Below are positions 20,801-31,339 of a DNA stretch of 64,000 nt, piece by piece; position 1 is the stretch's first letter; each line of letters opens with the position of its first letter. The notes under the pieces are model-generated. The model was not told where the DNA came from. It ran no database searches and worked only from the letters and a program-made list of their open reading frames with translations. The stretch is from Arachis hypogaea (taxonomy: Eukaryota; Streptophyta; Magnoliopsida; Fabales; Fabaceae). A program made the position numbers and the translations under genes. The stretch spans positions 15,654,346-15,718,345 of the forward strand of contig NC_092052.1 of NCBI RefSeq assembly GCF_003086295.3, read 5' to 3'.

Positions 20801-22981
20801 ATGGTGGAAAAATTTCTGGAAGTCTTCATGGATGACTTCTCAGTATATGGAGACTCATTCAGCTCCTGTCTTGATCACCTGAAACTTGTTCTGAAAAGAT
20901 GCCAAGAAACCAACCTAGTTTTAAACTGGGAAAAGTGTCACTTCATGGTGACTGAAGGAATTGTTCTTGGGCATAAAATCTCAAACAAGGGAATAGAGGT
21001 GGATCAAGCAAAAATAGAGGTAATTGAAAAATTACCACCACCTGCCAATGTTAAGGCAATCAGAAGCTTTCTGGGGCATGCAGGATTCTATAGGAGGTTT
21101 ATAAAGGGTTTTTCAAAAATCGCAAAACCTCTAAGCAATCTGCTAGCTGCTGACACGCCATTTGTGTTTGACACAGCATGCCTGCAGGCGTTTGAAATGC
21201 TGAAAGCTAAGCTGGTCACAGCACCAGTCATTTCTGCACCAGACTGGACATTGCCATTTGAGTTAATGTGTGATGCCAGTGATCATGCCATTGGTGCAGT
21301 ATTGGGACAGAGGCATGACAAGCTTCTGCATGTCATTTATTATGCCAGTCGCGTTCTAAATGATGCCCAGAAAAATTACACAACCACAGAAAAAGAACTA
21401 CTTGCAGTGGTTTACGCCATTGACAAGTTCAGATCATACTTAGTAGGATCAAAAGTGATTGTGTATACTGACCATGCTGCTCTTAAATATCTACTCACAA
21501 AGCAGGATTCAAAACCCAGGCTCATCAGATGGGTATTGCTTCTGCAAGAGTTTGATATAGAAATAAGAGACAGAAAAGGGACAGAGAACCAAGTGGCTGA
21601 TCATCTGTCCCGGATAGAGCCAGTGGAAGGGACGTCCCTCCCCTTTCTTGAGATCTCTGAGACGTTCCCTGATGAGCATCTATTTGCCATTCAGGAAGCA
21701 CCATGGTTTGCCGATATTGCAAACTATAAAGCTGCAAGGTTCATACCCAAGGAGTACAATAGAATACAAAAGAAGAAATTAGTTACTGATGCAAAGTACT
21801 ACTTGTGGGATGAACCCTATCTCTTTAAGAGATGTGCAGACGGAATTATCCGTAGGTGTGTCCCCAGAGAGGAAGCACAGAGAATCCTATGGCATTGCCA
21901 CGGATCTCAATATGGAGGCCATTTCGGAGGTGAGCGAATAGCCACCAAGGTCCTCCAATGTGGCTTTTATTGGCCCACACTCTATAAAGATTCCCGAGAG
22001 TTTGTACGTAATTGTGACAGTTGCCAAAAAGCTGGTAACCTGCCTCATGGTTACGCCATGCCTCAACAAGGGATCTTGGAAATAGAGTTGTTTGATGTAT
22101 GGGGAATTGACTTCATGGGACCTTTCCCACCATCATACTCAAACACTTATATTCTGGTGGCAGTTGACTATGTATCAAAATGGGTTGAGGCTATTGCCAC
22201 ACCCACCAATGATACTAAAACAGTGCTAAAGTTCCTCCAGAAACATATCTTTAGCAGGTTTGGTGTCCCTAGAGTGTTAATCAGTGATGGGGGCACTCAC
22301 TTCTGCAACAAACAGCTTTACTCTGCCATGGTTCGGTATGGAATTCGCCACAAAGTGGCCACTCCATATCATCCACAAACCAATGGGCAAGCTGAAGTCT
22401 CTAATAGAGAATTAAAGAGAATCCTGGAACGGACAGTAAGTACCCGTAGAAAGGATTGGGCACGGAGCTTGGATGATGCTCTGTGGGCTTACAGAACAGC
22501 ATTCAAGACCCCTATAGGGACCTCTCCATACCAACTTGTGTATGGTAAGGCATGCCACCTGCCCGTGGAACTGGAACATAAGGCCTACTGGGCAACCAGA
22601 TTCCTAAACCTTGATGCCAAATTAGCAGGAGAAAAACGATTGCTCCAGCTAAATGAGCTAGAGGAATTCAGATTCACAGCTTTCGAAAATGCCAAGCTTT
22701 ATAAAGAAAAATAAAAAAAATGGCATGACAGAAAGCTGTCATCTAGAATCTTTGAACCAGGACAGAAGGTCCTGTTGTTTAACTCTAGACTCAGGCTATT
22801 CCCCGGGAAACTGAAATCCCGGTGGAGAGGACCATACGTGATTAGAAGTGTGTCACCATATGGTTATGTGGAGCTTCGAGATATTGATTCTGATAAGAAG
22901 TTCATTGTCAATGGAGAGAGAGTCAAGCATTATCTTGAAGGCAACATTGAGCAAGAATGCTCAAGGCTGAAGCTAGATTAA
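17900..22981 (+). pseudogene. Element C gag-pol polyprotein, one in-frame stop
   Basis: The open part is 1604 aa to a TAA at 22712-22714; the same frame then continues to 22981. Domains by residue: gag about 58-194; coiled-coil about 227-300; a linker that encodes the palindrome repeats, about 349-417; aspartic protease with [11 protein letters not shown] near 553 and [10 protein letters not shown] near 630; reverse transcriptase about 834-1010 with FMDD at 976-979; RNaseH with [13 protein letters not shown] near 1124 and [11 protein letters not shown] near 1189; integrase zinc finger [13 protein letters not shown]...CDSC, 1331-1375; integrase core with [15 protein letters not shown] and [10 protein letters not shown] (Asp, Asp, Glu all present). 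The G copy has Leu where C has the stop. I see no CCHC knuckle in gag. The stop removes only the integrase C-terminal region ([20 protein letters not shown]). Confidence 0.95.
18940..19150 (+). repeat. Palindrome repeats inside the coding sequence of C
   Basis: About seven TGGCGTTCAACGCCA-type words lie in frame between gag and protease, encoding phrases such as NWRSAPE, LALNAQM and PALNAQQG. The same words form the 3' array and occur in the LTRs. Confidence 0.9.
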
Positions 22982-23220
22982 AAGCTCAGCAAGGTCCAGC
23001 TAAAGACAATAAAGAAGCGCTTGCTGGGAGGCAACCCAGCCATGAGGCATCAATCCTCTAAGCATTTTTGCCCTATTTTTATTTTTATTTGTTTATATAA
23101 AGTTCACTGACACTAAGGTACAGAATCATTTGTATAAGTTTACAGGGTTACAGAAGGAATCAGCACACAAAACAGAGTAAAAGAGCTCAATGGCAAGAAA
23201 ACACCAGTAAAGGGGCATTT
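22982..23220 (+). other. Post-pol untranslated segment of C
   Basis: Contains GAAGCGCTTGCTGGGAGGC and then AACCCAGCC (23014-23043), a TGGG...CCCA hairpin also found in D (28789), A and G directly after their last coding frame. Confidence 0.75.
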
Positions 23221-23425
23221 TGGGCGTTCAGCGCCCAAAATGGGCATCCACTGGGCGCTGAACGCCAGTAATGGCAGCAATTGGGCGTTCAACGCCAGAA
23301 ATGGCCACCCACTAGGCGTTGAACGCCAGGAATGGCAGCAACTGGGCGCTGAACGCCCAGGAGACCAGCATTTGGGCGCTGAACGCCCAAAATAGGCAGT
23401 GTTTGGGCGTTCAAACGCCAGGAGG
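23220..23425 (+). repeat. Palindrome array in the 3' region of C
   Basis: Seven copies of GGGCGTTCAACGCCA/GGGCGCTGAACGCCC type, about 30 bp apart, separated by short linkers such as GAAATGGCCACC and AATGGCAGCAAC. Confidence 0.93.
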
Positions 23426-23900
23426 ACAGGGAGGAGCCAAATCCAGTAATCCCACACGTATTTCCATCTTAATTTCAAATTTTATGCTTCAATGCATGAT
23501 TTTTACATGAACATATCAAGAACCCTGATTTCTAAAATCCCTAATTTCTAAAAATCCATCTTTCCAAATTCAATCCAACTCTTTTCAAAATCTTTTCTGA
23601 AACCAAATCTATCTTTTTCACTCAAAAAAAAAAAAATCTTTTCAACTAATCCATATCTTTTTCAAATATCCATATTATCTTTTTCAAAATTCAGAGTTAT
23701 CTTTTTCAAAAATCTATCATATCTTTTCAAAATTAAACTCTATCTTCTATTTTATCTTTTTCAACTCAATCTTTTTATCTTATCTCTTCCAATTTTTCGA
23801 AAATCCAACCCCCCCACCCCTTTAAATTGGGTTCGGCCTCCCCCCTCCTTCATCAACAAGTGCTAATCAATCTCCTTCTATCCCTCTCCTTTCTTTTCTT
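23426..23900 (+). other. T/C-rich spacer before the accessory ORF of C
   Basis: Low-complexity TCTTTTTCAAA-like sequence, no ORF of note. The D counterpart carries a (CTT)n run at 29555-29580. Confidence 0.6.
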
Positions 23901-23936
23901 TTGCTTGAGGACAAGCAAACCTCTAAGTTTGGTGTG
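23901..23936 (+). promoter_or_regulatory. Hairpin plus AAGTTTGGTGTG module before the accessory ORF of C
   Basis: TTGCTTGAGGACAAGCAA (7-bp stem, AGGA loop) is followed by CCTCTAAGTTTGGTGTG, 22 bases before the ATG of the accessory frame. Confidence 0.85.
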
Positions 23937-23958
23937 TTTTTCCGAGATCACTAAGATC

Positions 23959-25080
23959 ATGGCTCCCAAAGGGAAATAATACACTCCTAGAGGCAAGAAA
24001 GAGAGCGTTCCAAAACCACTTTGGAATCAAGGGAAGTTCTTATCTAAAGAACATTCAGACCATTATCTTAAAGTAATGGGTCTGAGATCAGTGATCCCGG
24101 AAGTTAGATTCAATCTGAAAGAAGACGAATATCCGGAGATCCAGGAGCAAATTCGAATCAGGAACTGGGAAGTCCTAGCTAATCCTGAAACGAAAGTAGG
24201 AAGGAACATGGTCCAGGAGTTCTATGCTAATATGTGGCAGACTGACAAGCAAAGACTATCTGGAACTGCCTGCTACGAATTTCGGACCATGGTCAGGGGA
24301 AAAATTGTTCATACCACCCCTGACAAGATCAGAGAGATACTAAAGCTACCTCAGCTAAAGGATGATCCAGACTCCTTCAACAGGAGGATGATGAAAGCAG
24401 ACATTGGCCTGGATAAGATTCTAGAGGACATCTGTATCCCTGGAGCCAGGTGGACCGCCAACACAAAGGGCGTCCCAAATCAACTCAAGAGGGAGGATCT
24501 CAAACCAGTTGCCAGAGGATGGCTGGACTTCATTGGGCGTTCTCTGTTGCCCACCAGCAACCGTTCTGAAGTCACAGTTAAAAGAGCAGTGATGATTCAT
24601 TGCATCATGATGGGAAAGGAAGTGGAGGTTCATCAGCTGATTTCAACAGAGCTCTATAAGATTGCTAACAAAAATTCAAGAGAGGCCAGGTTGGCTTATC
24701 CAAGCGTGATCTCTCTGCTCTGCAAGGACGCTGGAGTCAAGATGGGAATAACTGAATATATCCTAATTGAAAAGTCAATCACCAAAGCATCAATGGAGAG
24801 ACAACAAGCACAGGAGGAACATATCAAGAAGAGAGCACAGGAATTCCTCCCAGAGATTCCTCAAGCGGAATATTGGGAATATCTTGAGACGTCTGTCACC
24901 AAGATACAGGAAGCTATGGAGCAAATAATAAAACAACAGAAGGAACACAGTCAAATACTGACCCATATGCTTAAAGAACAAGAGGAGCAGGGACGTGACT
25001 TAAGGGAACTGAAGCGCCAAAAGTCTTCTGTGATACCAAGTCTCCCAAGGATTAGAGGAACTCCCATACCCCCAGAATAA
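23959..25080 (+). pseudogene. Accessory ORF of C (env position, unknown role)
   Basis: The family start MAPKGK is followed by TAA at 23977-23979; from an ATG at 24076 a 334-aa frame is open. It has no signal peptide or membrane segment that I can see. Visible motifs are YPEIQEQIRIRNWEVLANP, MVQEFYANMW, RGKIVHTTPDKIREIL, LKPVARGWLDFIGRSLLPTS and NRSEVTVKRAVMIHCIMMGK. A C-terminal coiled-coil is rich in Gln and Glu and includes EEQGRDLRELKRQ. D, A and G carry homologues. Such proteins are often labelled putative plant transposon protein; they are not DNA transposases by any motif here. The ORF sits where Athila-type elements keep an extra ORF. Function unknown. Confidence 0.85.
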
Positions 25081-25549
25081 AGGTTGTTAATTTCCAATTT
25101 CTGCCGTAACTCTGTGACAGTGTCCTTATAAAAAGTTTACCTTAGAAGTCATATAATAGTAATTAGTATCTATTTGATTTTATCTCCAATTAAGCTATAG
25201 TTTATTTTTCTCATCATCATTAGACATGAATAAAATAGTAGATCTTTTGAATAAGAAGCAATAAAATTTCGAGTTTAAATAAAACAAATTCTAATTGGTT
25301 AAATGTGGTGGCAATGCTTTCTGTCTTCTGAATGAATGCTTGAATAGTGCATATGTCTTTTGAATTTGTTGTTTAAGACTGTTAAATATGTTGGCTCTTG
25401 AAAGAATAATGAACATGAGACATGTTATTGATAATCTGAAAAATCATAAAAATGATTCTTGAAGCAAGAAAAAGCAGCAAAGAACAAAGCTTGCAAAAAA
25501 AAAAAAAAAAAAAAAGCAAGCAGAAAAAGCCAATAACCCTTAAAACCAA
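25081..25549 (+). other. 3' untranslated stretch of C
   Basis: AT-rich, with an A-run at 25495-25516. No gene. Confidence 0.6.
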
Positions 25550-26100
25550 AAGGCAAGGGCAATTAAAAAGGATCCCAAGGCTTTGAGCATCAGTGGATAG
25601 GAGGGCCTAAAGGACTGAAATCCTGGTCTAAGCGGCTAAACCAAGCTGTCCCTAACCATGTGCTTGTGGCGTGCAGGTGTCAAGTGAAAACTTGAGACTG
25701 AGCGGTTAAAGTCAAGGTCCAAAGCAAAAAGAAGAGTGTGCTTAAGAACTCTGGACACCTCTAATTGGGGACTTTAGCAAAGCTGAGTCACAATCTGAAA
25801 AGGTTCACCCAGTTTTGTGTCTGTGGCATTTATGTATCCGGTAGTAATACTGGAAAACAAAGTGCTTAGGGCCATGGCCAAGACTCATAAAGAAGCTGTG
25901 TTCAAGAATCATCACACTGAACTAAGAGAATCAATAACACTATCTGAATTCTGAGTTCCTATAGATGCCAATCACTCTGAGCTTCAATGGATAAAGTGAG
26001 ATGCCAAAACTGTTCAGAAGCAAAAAGCTACTAGTCCCGCTCATCTAATTAGAATCTGAGCTTCAATCAAAAACTCTGAGATATTATTGCTTCTCAACCT
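25550..26100 (+). other. Conserved non-coding block of C
   Basis: About 550 bp nearly collinear with D 31340-31860 and, inverted, with A 6030-6535 and G 60930-61430. It contains GGCTTTGAGCATCAGTGG, CTAACCATGTGCTTGTGGCG, GACTGAGCGGTTAAAGTC and AATACTGGAAAACAAAGTGC. No common reading frame is seen. Confidence 0.85.
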
Positions 26101-26125
26101 ATTAGTCTTCTATTTTATTTGTCTA

Positions 26126-26163
26126 GTTGCTTGAGGACAAGCAACAGTTTAAGTTTGGTGTTG
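26126..26163 (+). promoter_or_regulatory. Hairpin plus AAGTTTGGTGTTG module at the 3' LTR of C
   Basis: GTTGCTTGAGGACAAGCAAC (26126-26145) is a perfect 8-bp stem with a 4-nt loop, followed by AGTTTAAGTTTGGTGTTG that ends at the LTR. It holds the polypurine-tract position for plus-strand priming. Confidence 0.85.
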
Positions 26164-27721
26164 TGATGAGCGGATATTTTATACGCTTTTTGGGGATAAT
26201 TTCATATAGTTTAGAGTATGTTTTAGTTAGTTTTTAGTCTATTTCTAGTAGTTTTTAGGAAAAATTCATATTTCTGGACTTTACTATGAGTTGTGTGTTT
26301 TTCTGTAATTTCAGGTATTTTTCTGGCTGAAATTGAAGGAGCTGAGCAAAAATCTGATTCAGGTTGAAAAAGGACTGCTGATGCTGTTGGATTCTGACCT
26401 CCCTGCACTCAAAGTGGATTTTCTGGAGCTACAGAACTCGAAATGGCGCGCTTCCAATTGCGTTGGAAAGTAAACATCCAGGGCTTTCCCGCAATGTATA
26501 ATAGTCCATACTTTGCACAAGAATAGACGACGTAAACTGGCGTTCAACGCCAGTCCTCTGCCCAATTCTGGCATCCAGCGCCAGAAAAGGATCAAAAACT
26601 GGAGTTGAACGCCCAAACTGGCACAAAAACTGGCGTTCAACTCCACAAATGGCCTCTGCACGTGAATTGCTTAAAGTCTCAGCCCCAGTACACACCAAGT
26701 GGGCCCCAGCACACCAAGTGGGCCCCAGAAGTGGATCTCTGCATCATCCATCATAGTCCACTCATATTTTGTAACCCTAGGCTACTAGTTTAGTATTTAA
26801 ACAACTCTTAGAGACTTATTTTGTATCTCATGACATTTCAGATCTAAACTTTGTATTCTCTGACAGCATGAGTCTCTAAACCCCATTGTTGGGGGTGAGG
26901 AGCTCTGCTGTGTCTCGATGAATTAATGCAAGTATTTCTGTTTTCCATTCAAACACGCTTGTTCCTATCTAAGATGTTCATTCGCGCTTAACTGTGATGA
27001 AGGTGATGATCTGTGACATTCATCACCTTCCTCAAACCACGAACATGTGCCTGACAACCACCTCCGTTCTATATCCGATTGAATGAGTATCTCTTAGATT
27101 CCTTAATCAGAATCTCCGTGGTATAAGCTAGAACTGATGGCGGCATTCATGAGAATCCGGAAAGTCTAAACCTTGTCTGTGGTATTCCGAGTAGGATTCA
27201 AGGATTGAATGACTGTGACGAGCTTCAAACTCCTGAAGGCTGGGCGTTAGTGACAGATGCAAAAGGATAGTAAATCCTATTCCAACCGGATCGAGAACCA
27301 ACCGGTGATTAGCCGTGCTGTGACAGAGCACGTGAGCGTAGTTTTCACTGGAAGGATGGAAGGTAGCCATTGACAACGGTGATCCACCAACACACAGCTT
27401 GCCGTAGGGGGACGTGCGTGCGTGAACAAAAAGACAGAGGAAAGCAGAGATTCAGAAGACAAAGCATCTCCAAAACTCCAACATATTCTCCATTATTGCA
27501 CAACAAGTAACTTTTAATTTATGCTCTACTAGTTATTCACAATTCAACTGATAAACATAATTGACTTCCGGACTAAGATTTACAAGATAACCATAGATTG
27601 CTTCAAACCAACAATCTCTGTGGGATTCGACCCTTACTCACGTAAGGTATTACTTGGACGACCCAGTGCACTTGCTGGTCATGTGTGCGAAATTGTAAGA
27701 GAGTAATAATTTCGTGCACCA
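26164..27721 (+). repeat. Element C 3' LTR (1558 bp)
   Basis: Same length as the 5' LTR, about 13 substitutions and no length change by eye. Confidence 0.96.
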
Positions 27722-28748
27722 GTACACTTCTGAAAGGAATCCTGTGAGTAATGGGACGCCTCAGAGGAAGAGAGTTCTTGAAATTGATACTCTGAATGCC
27801 ATATTGGCTCAGAACAAATTATTGACTCAGCAAGTCAATATGATTTCTCAGAGTCTGAATGGATTGCAAGCTGCAACCAACAGTACTCAAAAGGCATCTT
27901 CTGAAGAAGAGGCTTATGATCCTGAGAATCCTGCAATAGCAGAGGTGAATTACATGGGTGAACCCTATGGAAACACCTATAATTCCTCATGAAGAAATCA
28001 TCCAAATTTCTCATGGAAGGATCAACAAAAGCCTCAACAAGGCTTTAACAATGGTGGAAGAAACAGGTTTAGCAATAGCAAGCCTTTTCCATCATCCACT
28101 CAGCAACAGACAGAGAATTCTGAGAAAAATCAATCTAGCTTAGCAAATTTAGTCTCTGATCTATCTAAGGCCACTTTGAGTTTCATGAATGAAACAAGGT
28201 CCTCCATTAGAAATTTGGAGGCACAAATGGGCCAGCTGAGTAAAAGAGTCATTGAAACTCCTCCTAGTACTCTCCCAAGTAATACAGAAGAAAACCCAAA
28301 AGGAGAGTGCAAGGCCATAACCTTGCTTGGTGTGGCCAAATGCAATGAGGCGGAGGAGAACATGAATCCTAGTGAGGAAGACCTCCTGGGACGTTCAATG
28401 ACCAATAAGGAGTTTTCCTTTAAGGAACCAGAGGAATCTGAGGCTCATCTAGACACTGGGAAGGATGAAGATGAATCCATCATCCTTGGAAGACCCTTCC
28501 TAGCCACAGCAAAAGTTGTGATTGATGTGGACAGAGGAGAATTGATCCTTCAACTGAATGAGGACAACCTTGTGTTTAAAACTCAAGGATCTCCTTCTGT
28601 AACCATGGAGAGGAAGCATGAAAAGCTTTTCTCACTGCAGAGTCAACCAAAGCCCCCACAATCAAACTCTAAGTTTGGTGTTGAACCCCCATATCCAAAC
28701 TCTAAGCTTGGTGTTGGGAGGTCCCAACATTGCTCTGAACATCTGTGA
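27722..28748 (+). pseudogene. Element D gag, C-terminal half with protease remnant
   Basis: Continues D's gag after the GTACA duplication: TSERNPVSNGTPQRKRVLEI, LTQQVNMISQSLNGLQAA. A TGA at 27990-27992 replaces a Trp of the family (SWRNHPNF). The coiled-coil FMNETRSSIRNLEAQMGQLS follows. The protease part is internally deleted in frame: SEAHLDTGKDEDESIILGRP joins the acidic linker straight to the end of the protease, so the catalytic Asp region present in A is missing. The tail contains NSKFGVEPPYPNSKLGVGR and ends at 28748. Confidence 0.9.
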
Positions 28749-28959
28749 GGCTCCATGAGAGCTCACTGTCAAGCTATTAACATTAAAGAAGCGCTTGTTG
28801 GGAGGCAACCCAATGTTATTTAACTATATTTATTTATTTTCCATTGCTATTTTATGTTTTCTGTAGGTTGATGATCATGTGAAGTCACAAAAATTACTGA
28901 AAAATCAAAAATAGAATGAAAAACAGAATGAAAAATAGCACACCCTGGAGGAAGAGCTT
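28749..28959 (+). other. Post-gag untranslated segment of D
   Basis: Contains GAAGCGCTTGTTGGGAGGC and AACCCA (28789-28813), the same hairpin that follows integrase in C. Pol is therefore missing between the protease and this point. Confidence 0.8.
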
Positions 28960-29185
28960 ACTGGCGTTTAACGCGAGAAATGGGCACCAGTCTGGCGTTT
29001 AACGCCAGAACAGAGCATGAAACTGGCGTTAAACGCCAGAAACAAGCAGCAGTCTGGCGTTTAAACGCCAGGATTGCATCCTGGGGAAAGCTGGCGTTAA
29101 ACGCCAGAAACAAGCATGGAACTGGCGTTTAACGCCAGAAATGGGCATAGAAGTGGCGTTTAACGCCAGGATTGCATCCATAGGG
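28960..29185 (+). repeat. Palindrome array of D
   Basis: Seven TGGCGTTTAACGCCA/TGGCGTTAAACGCCA copies about 30-35 bp apart; six of the seven are essentially perfect. Confidence 0.95.
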
Positions 29186-29591
29186 CATTTTACACACCTA
29201 AAAGGTGTAGGGATATGAATTCCTTGACACCTCAAGATCTCTGGACCCCACAGGATCACCTCAGGATCTGTGGACCTCACAGGATCCCCACCTATCTCAA
29301 AACACCCTTCACCAATCAACTTAACCACTCTTTCCCAAACACCCTTCCACCAATCACCTCCACCACATTTTCCCATAAATCCCACCTACCTTCAAATTCA
29401 AAATCTCTTTCCCACCCAAACCCACCCTAAATGGCTGAACCCTAACCCCTCTCCCTACACTATATAAACCCCTTATTCCTTTTTCATTTTCACACAACAC
29501 AACCCTTTCTTCTTCCCTTGGCCGAAACACACACCTCTCTCCCTCTCCCCCATCTCTTCTTCTTCTTCTTCTTCTTCTATTCTCTCTTTTT
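29186..29591 (+). other. C-rich spacer of D
   Basis: Non-coding, C/T-rich, with tandem GACCCCACAGGATCACCTCA-like words at 29230-29290 and a (TTC)n run at 29555-29580. A TATATAAACC word at 29460 could be a TATA box for the downstream ORF (inference). Confidence 0.5.
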
Positions 29592-29628
29592 TTGCTCGAG
29601 GACGAGCAACATTCTAAGTTTGGTGTGG
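29592..29628 (+). promoter_or_regulatory. Hairpin plus AAGTTTGGTGTGG module before the accessory ORF of D
   Basis: TTGCTCGAGGACGAGCAA keeps a perfect 7-bp stem although one pair differs from the C copy (T-A changed to C-G on both arms). CTAAGTTTGGTGTGG follows. Confidence 0.88.
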
Positions 29629-29665
29629 TAAAAGCATAGCTTTTTTTGTTTTTCCATAACCATTG

Positions 29666-30823
29666 ATGGCACCTAAGGCCAGAGAAACCACAAGAAAGAG
29701 GAAAGGGAAGGCAATTGCTTCCATCTCTGAGTCATAGGAGATGGGGAGATTCATCTCAAAAGTCCATCAAGACCACTTCTATGAAGTTGTGGCCAAGAAG
29801 AAAGTGATCCCTGAGGTTCCTTTCAAGCTCAAGAAGAATGAGTATCCGGAGATCCGACTTGAGATCCAAAGAAGAGGTTGGAAAATCCTCACCAACCCTA
29901 TTCAACAAGTCGGGATCCTAATGGTTCAAGAGTTCTATGCAAACGCATGGATCACTAGGAACCATGATCAAAGTATGAACCCGAATCCCAAGAATTAGCT
30001 TACCTTGGTTCGGGGGAAATACTTAGATTTCAGTCCGGAAAGTGTAAGGTTGGCATTCAACTTGCCAATGATGGAGGAAAATGCACGCCCCTACACTAGA
30101 AGGGTCAACTTTGATCAAAGGTTGGACCAAGTCCTCATGGACATATGTGTGGAAGGAGCTCAATGGAAGATTGACTCAAAAGGCAAACCGGTTCAACTGA
30201 GAAGACTGGACCTAAAGCCTGTAGCTAGAGGATGGTTGGAGTTCTTTGAATGCTCAATCATTCCTACTAGTAACCGGTCTGAAGTTACTGTAGACCGGGC
30301 CATCATGATCCACAGTATCATGATTGGGGAGGAAGTAGAAGTTCATGAGATTATACCTCAAGAACTCTACAAGGTGGCTGACAAGCCTTCCACTTTGGCA
30401 AGGTTAGCCTTCCCTCACCTCATTTGCCACCTCTGCAATTCGGCTGGAATTGACATAGAGGGAGACATCCTCATTGATGAGGATAAGCCCATCACCAAGA
30501 AGAGGATGGAGCAAACAAGAGAGCCTATTCATGGAGTTCAAGAGACGCATGAGGAAGCTCATCATCAAGAAATCCCTGAGATGCCTCAAGGGATGCACTT
30601 CCCTCTACAAAACTATTGGGAGCAAATCAACACTTCCCTAGGAGAATTAAGTTCCAACATGGGACAACTAAGGATGGAACACCAAGAGCATTCCATCATC
30701 CTCCATGAGATTAGAGAAGATCAAAGAGCTATGAGGGAGGAGCAACAAAGACAAGGAAGAGACATAGAGGAGCTCAAGAGCACCATTGGTTCTTCAAGAA
30801 GAGGAAGACGGCACCTGCACTAA
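29666..30823 (+). pseudogene. Accessory ORF of D, two in-frame stops
   Basis: The frame starts MAPKARETTRKRKGKAIAS and ends RRGRRHLH. Stops are a TAG at 29735-29737 (Trp in A) and a TAG at 29996-29998. Shared with C: YPEIRLEIQRRGWKILTNP, MVQEFYANAW, LKPVARGWLEFFECSIIPTS and NRSEVTVDRAIMIHSIMIG. The C-terminal half has a helical, charged region (HEIREDQRAMREEQQRQGRD) and a basic end. The basic N terminus looks like a nuclear localisation signal, which is inference. Confidence 0.88.
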
Positions 30824-31339
30824 GGTGGACTCCTTCCTTAATCTCCTTGTTCCTATTTACCTGTTTTTCGTTTACTATGCTTTATGTTTTATTTATGTTT
30901 ATGTCTTTACTATATGATCATTAGTGTCTAAGAGTCTATGCCTTAAAGTTATGAATGTCCTATGAATCCATCACTTTTCTTAAATGAAAAATGTTTTAAT
31001 TACAAAAGAACAAGAAGTACATGATTTTGAACTCATCCTTGAAATTAGTTTAATTATTTCGATGTGGTGACAATTCTTTTTGTTTTCTGAATGAATGCTT
31101 GAACAGTGCATATGTCTTTTGAATTTGTGGTTTATGAATGTTAAATATGTTGGCTCTTGAAGAATGATGAAAAAGGAGAAATGCTATTTGATGATCTGAA
31201 AAATCATAAAAATGATTCTTGAAGCAAGAAAAAGCAGTGAATACAAAAGCTTGCAGAAAAAAAAGAAAAAAAATGGCGAAAAAAAAAGAAAGAAAAAAAA
31301 AAGAGAAAAAGCAAGCAAAAAAAGCCAATAGCCCTTAAA
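30824..31339 (+). other. 3' untranslated stretch of D
   Basis: AT-rich with an A/G-rich run at 31255-31320. No gene. Confidence 0.6.

Larger units (their letters stand above)
15339..27721 (+). mobile_element. Element C: complete autonomous-type Ty3/gypsy retrotransposon
   Basis: 12,383 bp with two 1558-bp LTRs (15339-16896 and 26164-27721) that differ at about 13 positions by eye, and TSD GTACA. The PBS is for tRNA-Asp. One large gag-pol frame (17900-22981, one internal stop), a palindrome array, an accessory ORF (23959-25080), a conserved block and the hairpin module follow. There is no chromodomain. Gene content and PBS point to the Athila/Tat side of Ty3/gypsy. Peanut has described autonomous/non-autonomous pairs such as FIDEL/Feral and Pipoka/Pipa; I cannot assign C to one without alignment. 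Confidence 0.96.

Noticed and set aside
17900..22981. Large frame as a host gene
   Set aside because: Gag, protease, RT, RNaseH and integrase motifs and flanking LTRs show it is retrotransposon polyprotein.
23220..23425. Palindromes at regular spacing look like a CRISPR array
   Set aside because: The DNA is plant nuclear, the 15-bp units vary, the linkers are related to each other, and there are no cas genes. They are retrotransposon repeats.
23959..25080. Accessory ORF as a DNA-transposon transposase
   Set aside because: No catalytic DDE pattern or zinc finger is visible, and it always lies inside LTR retrotransposons.
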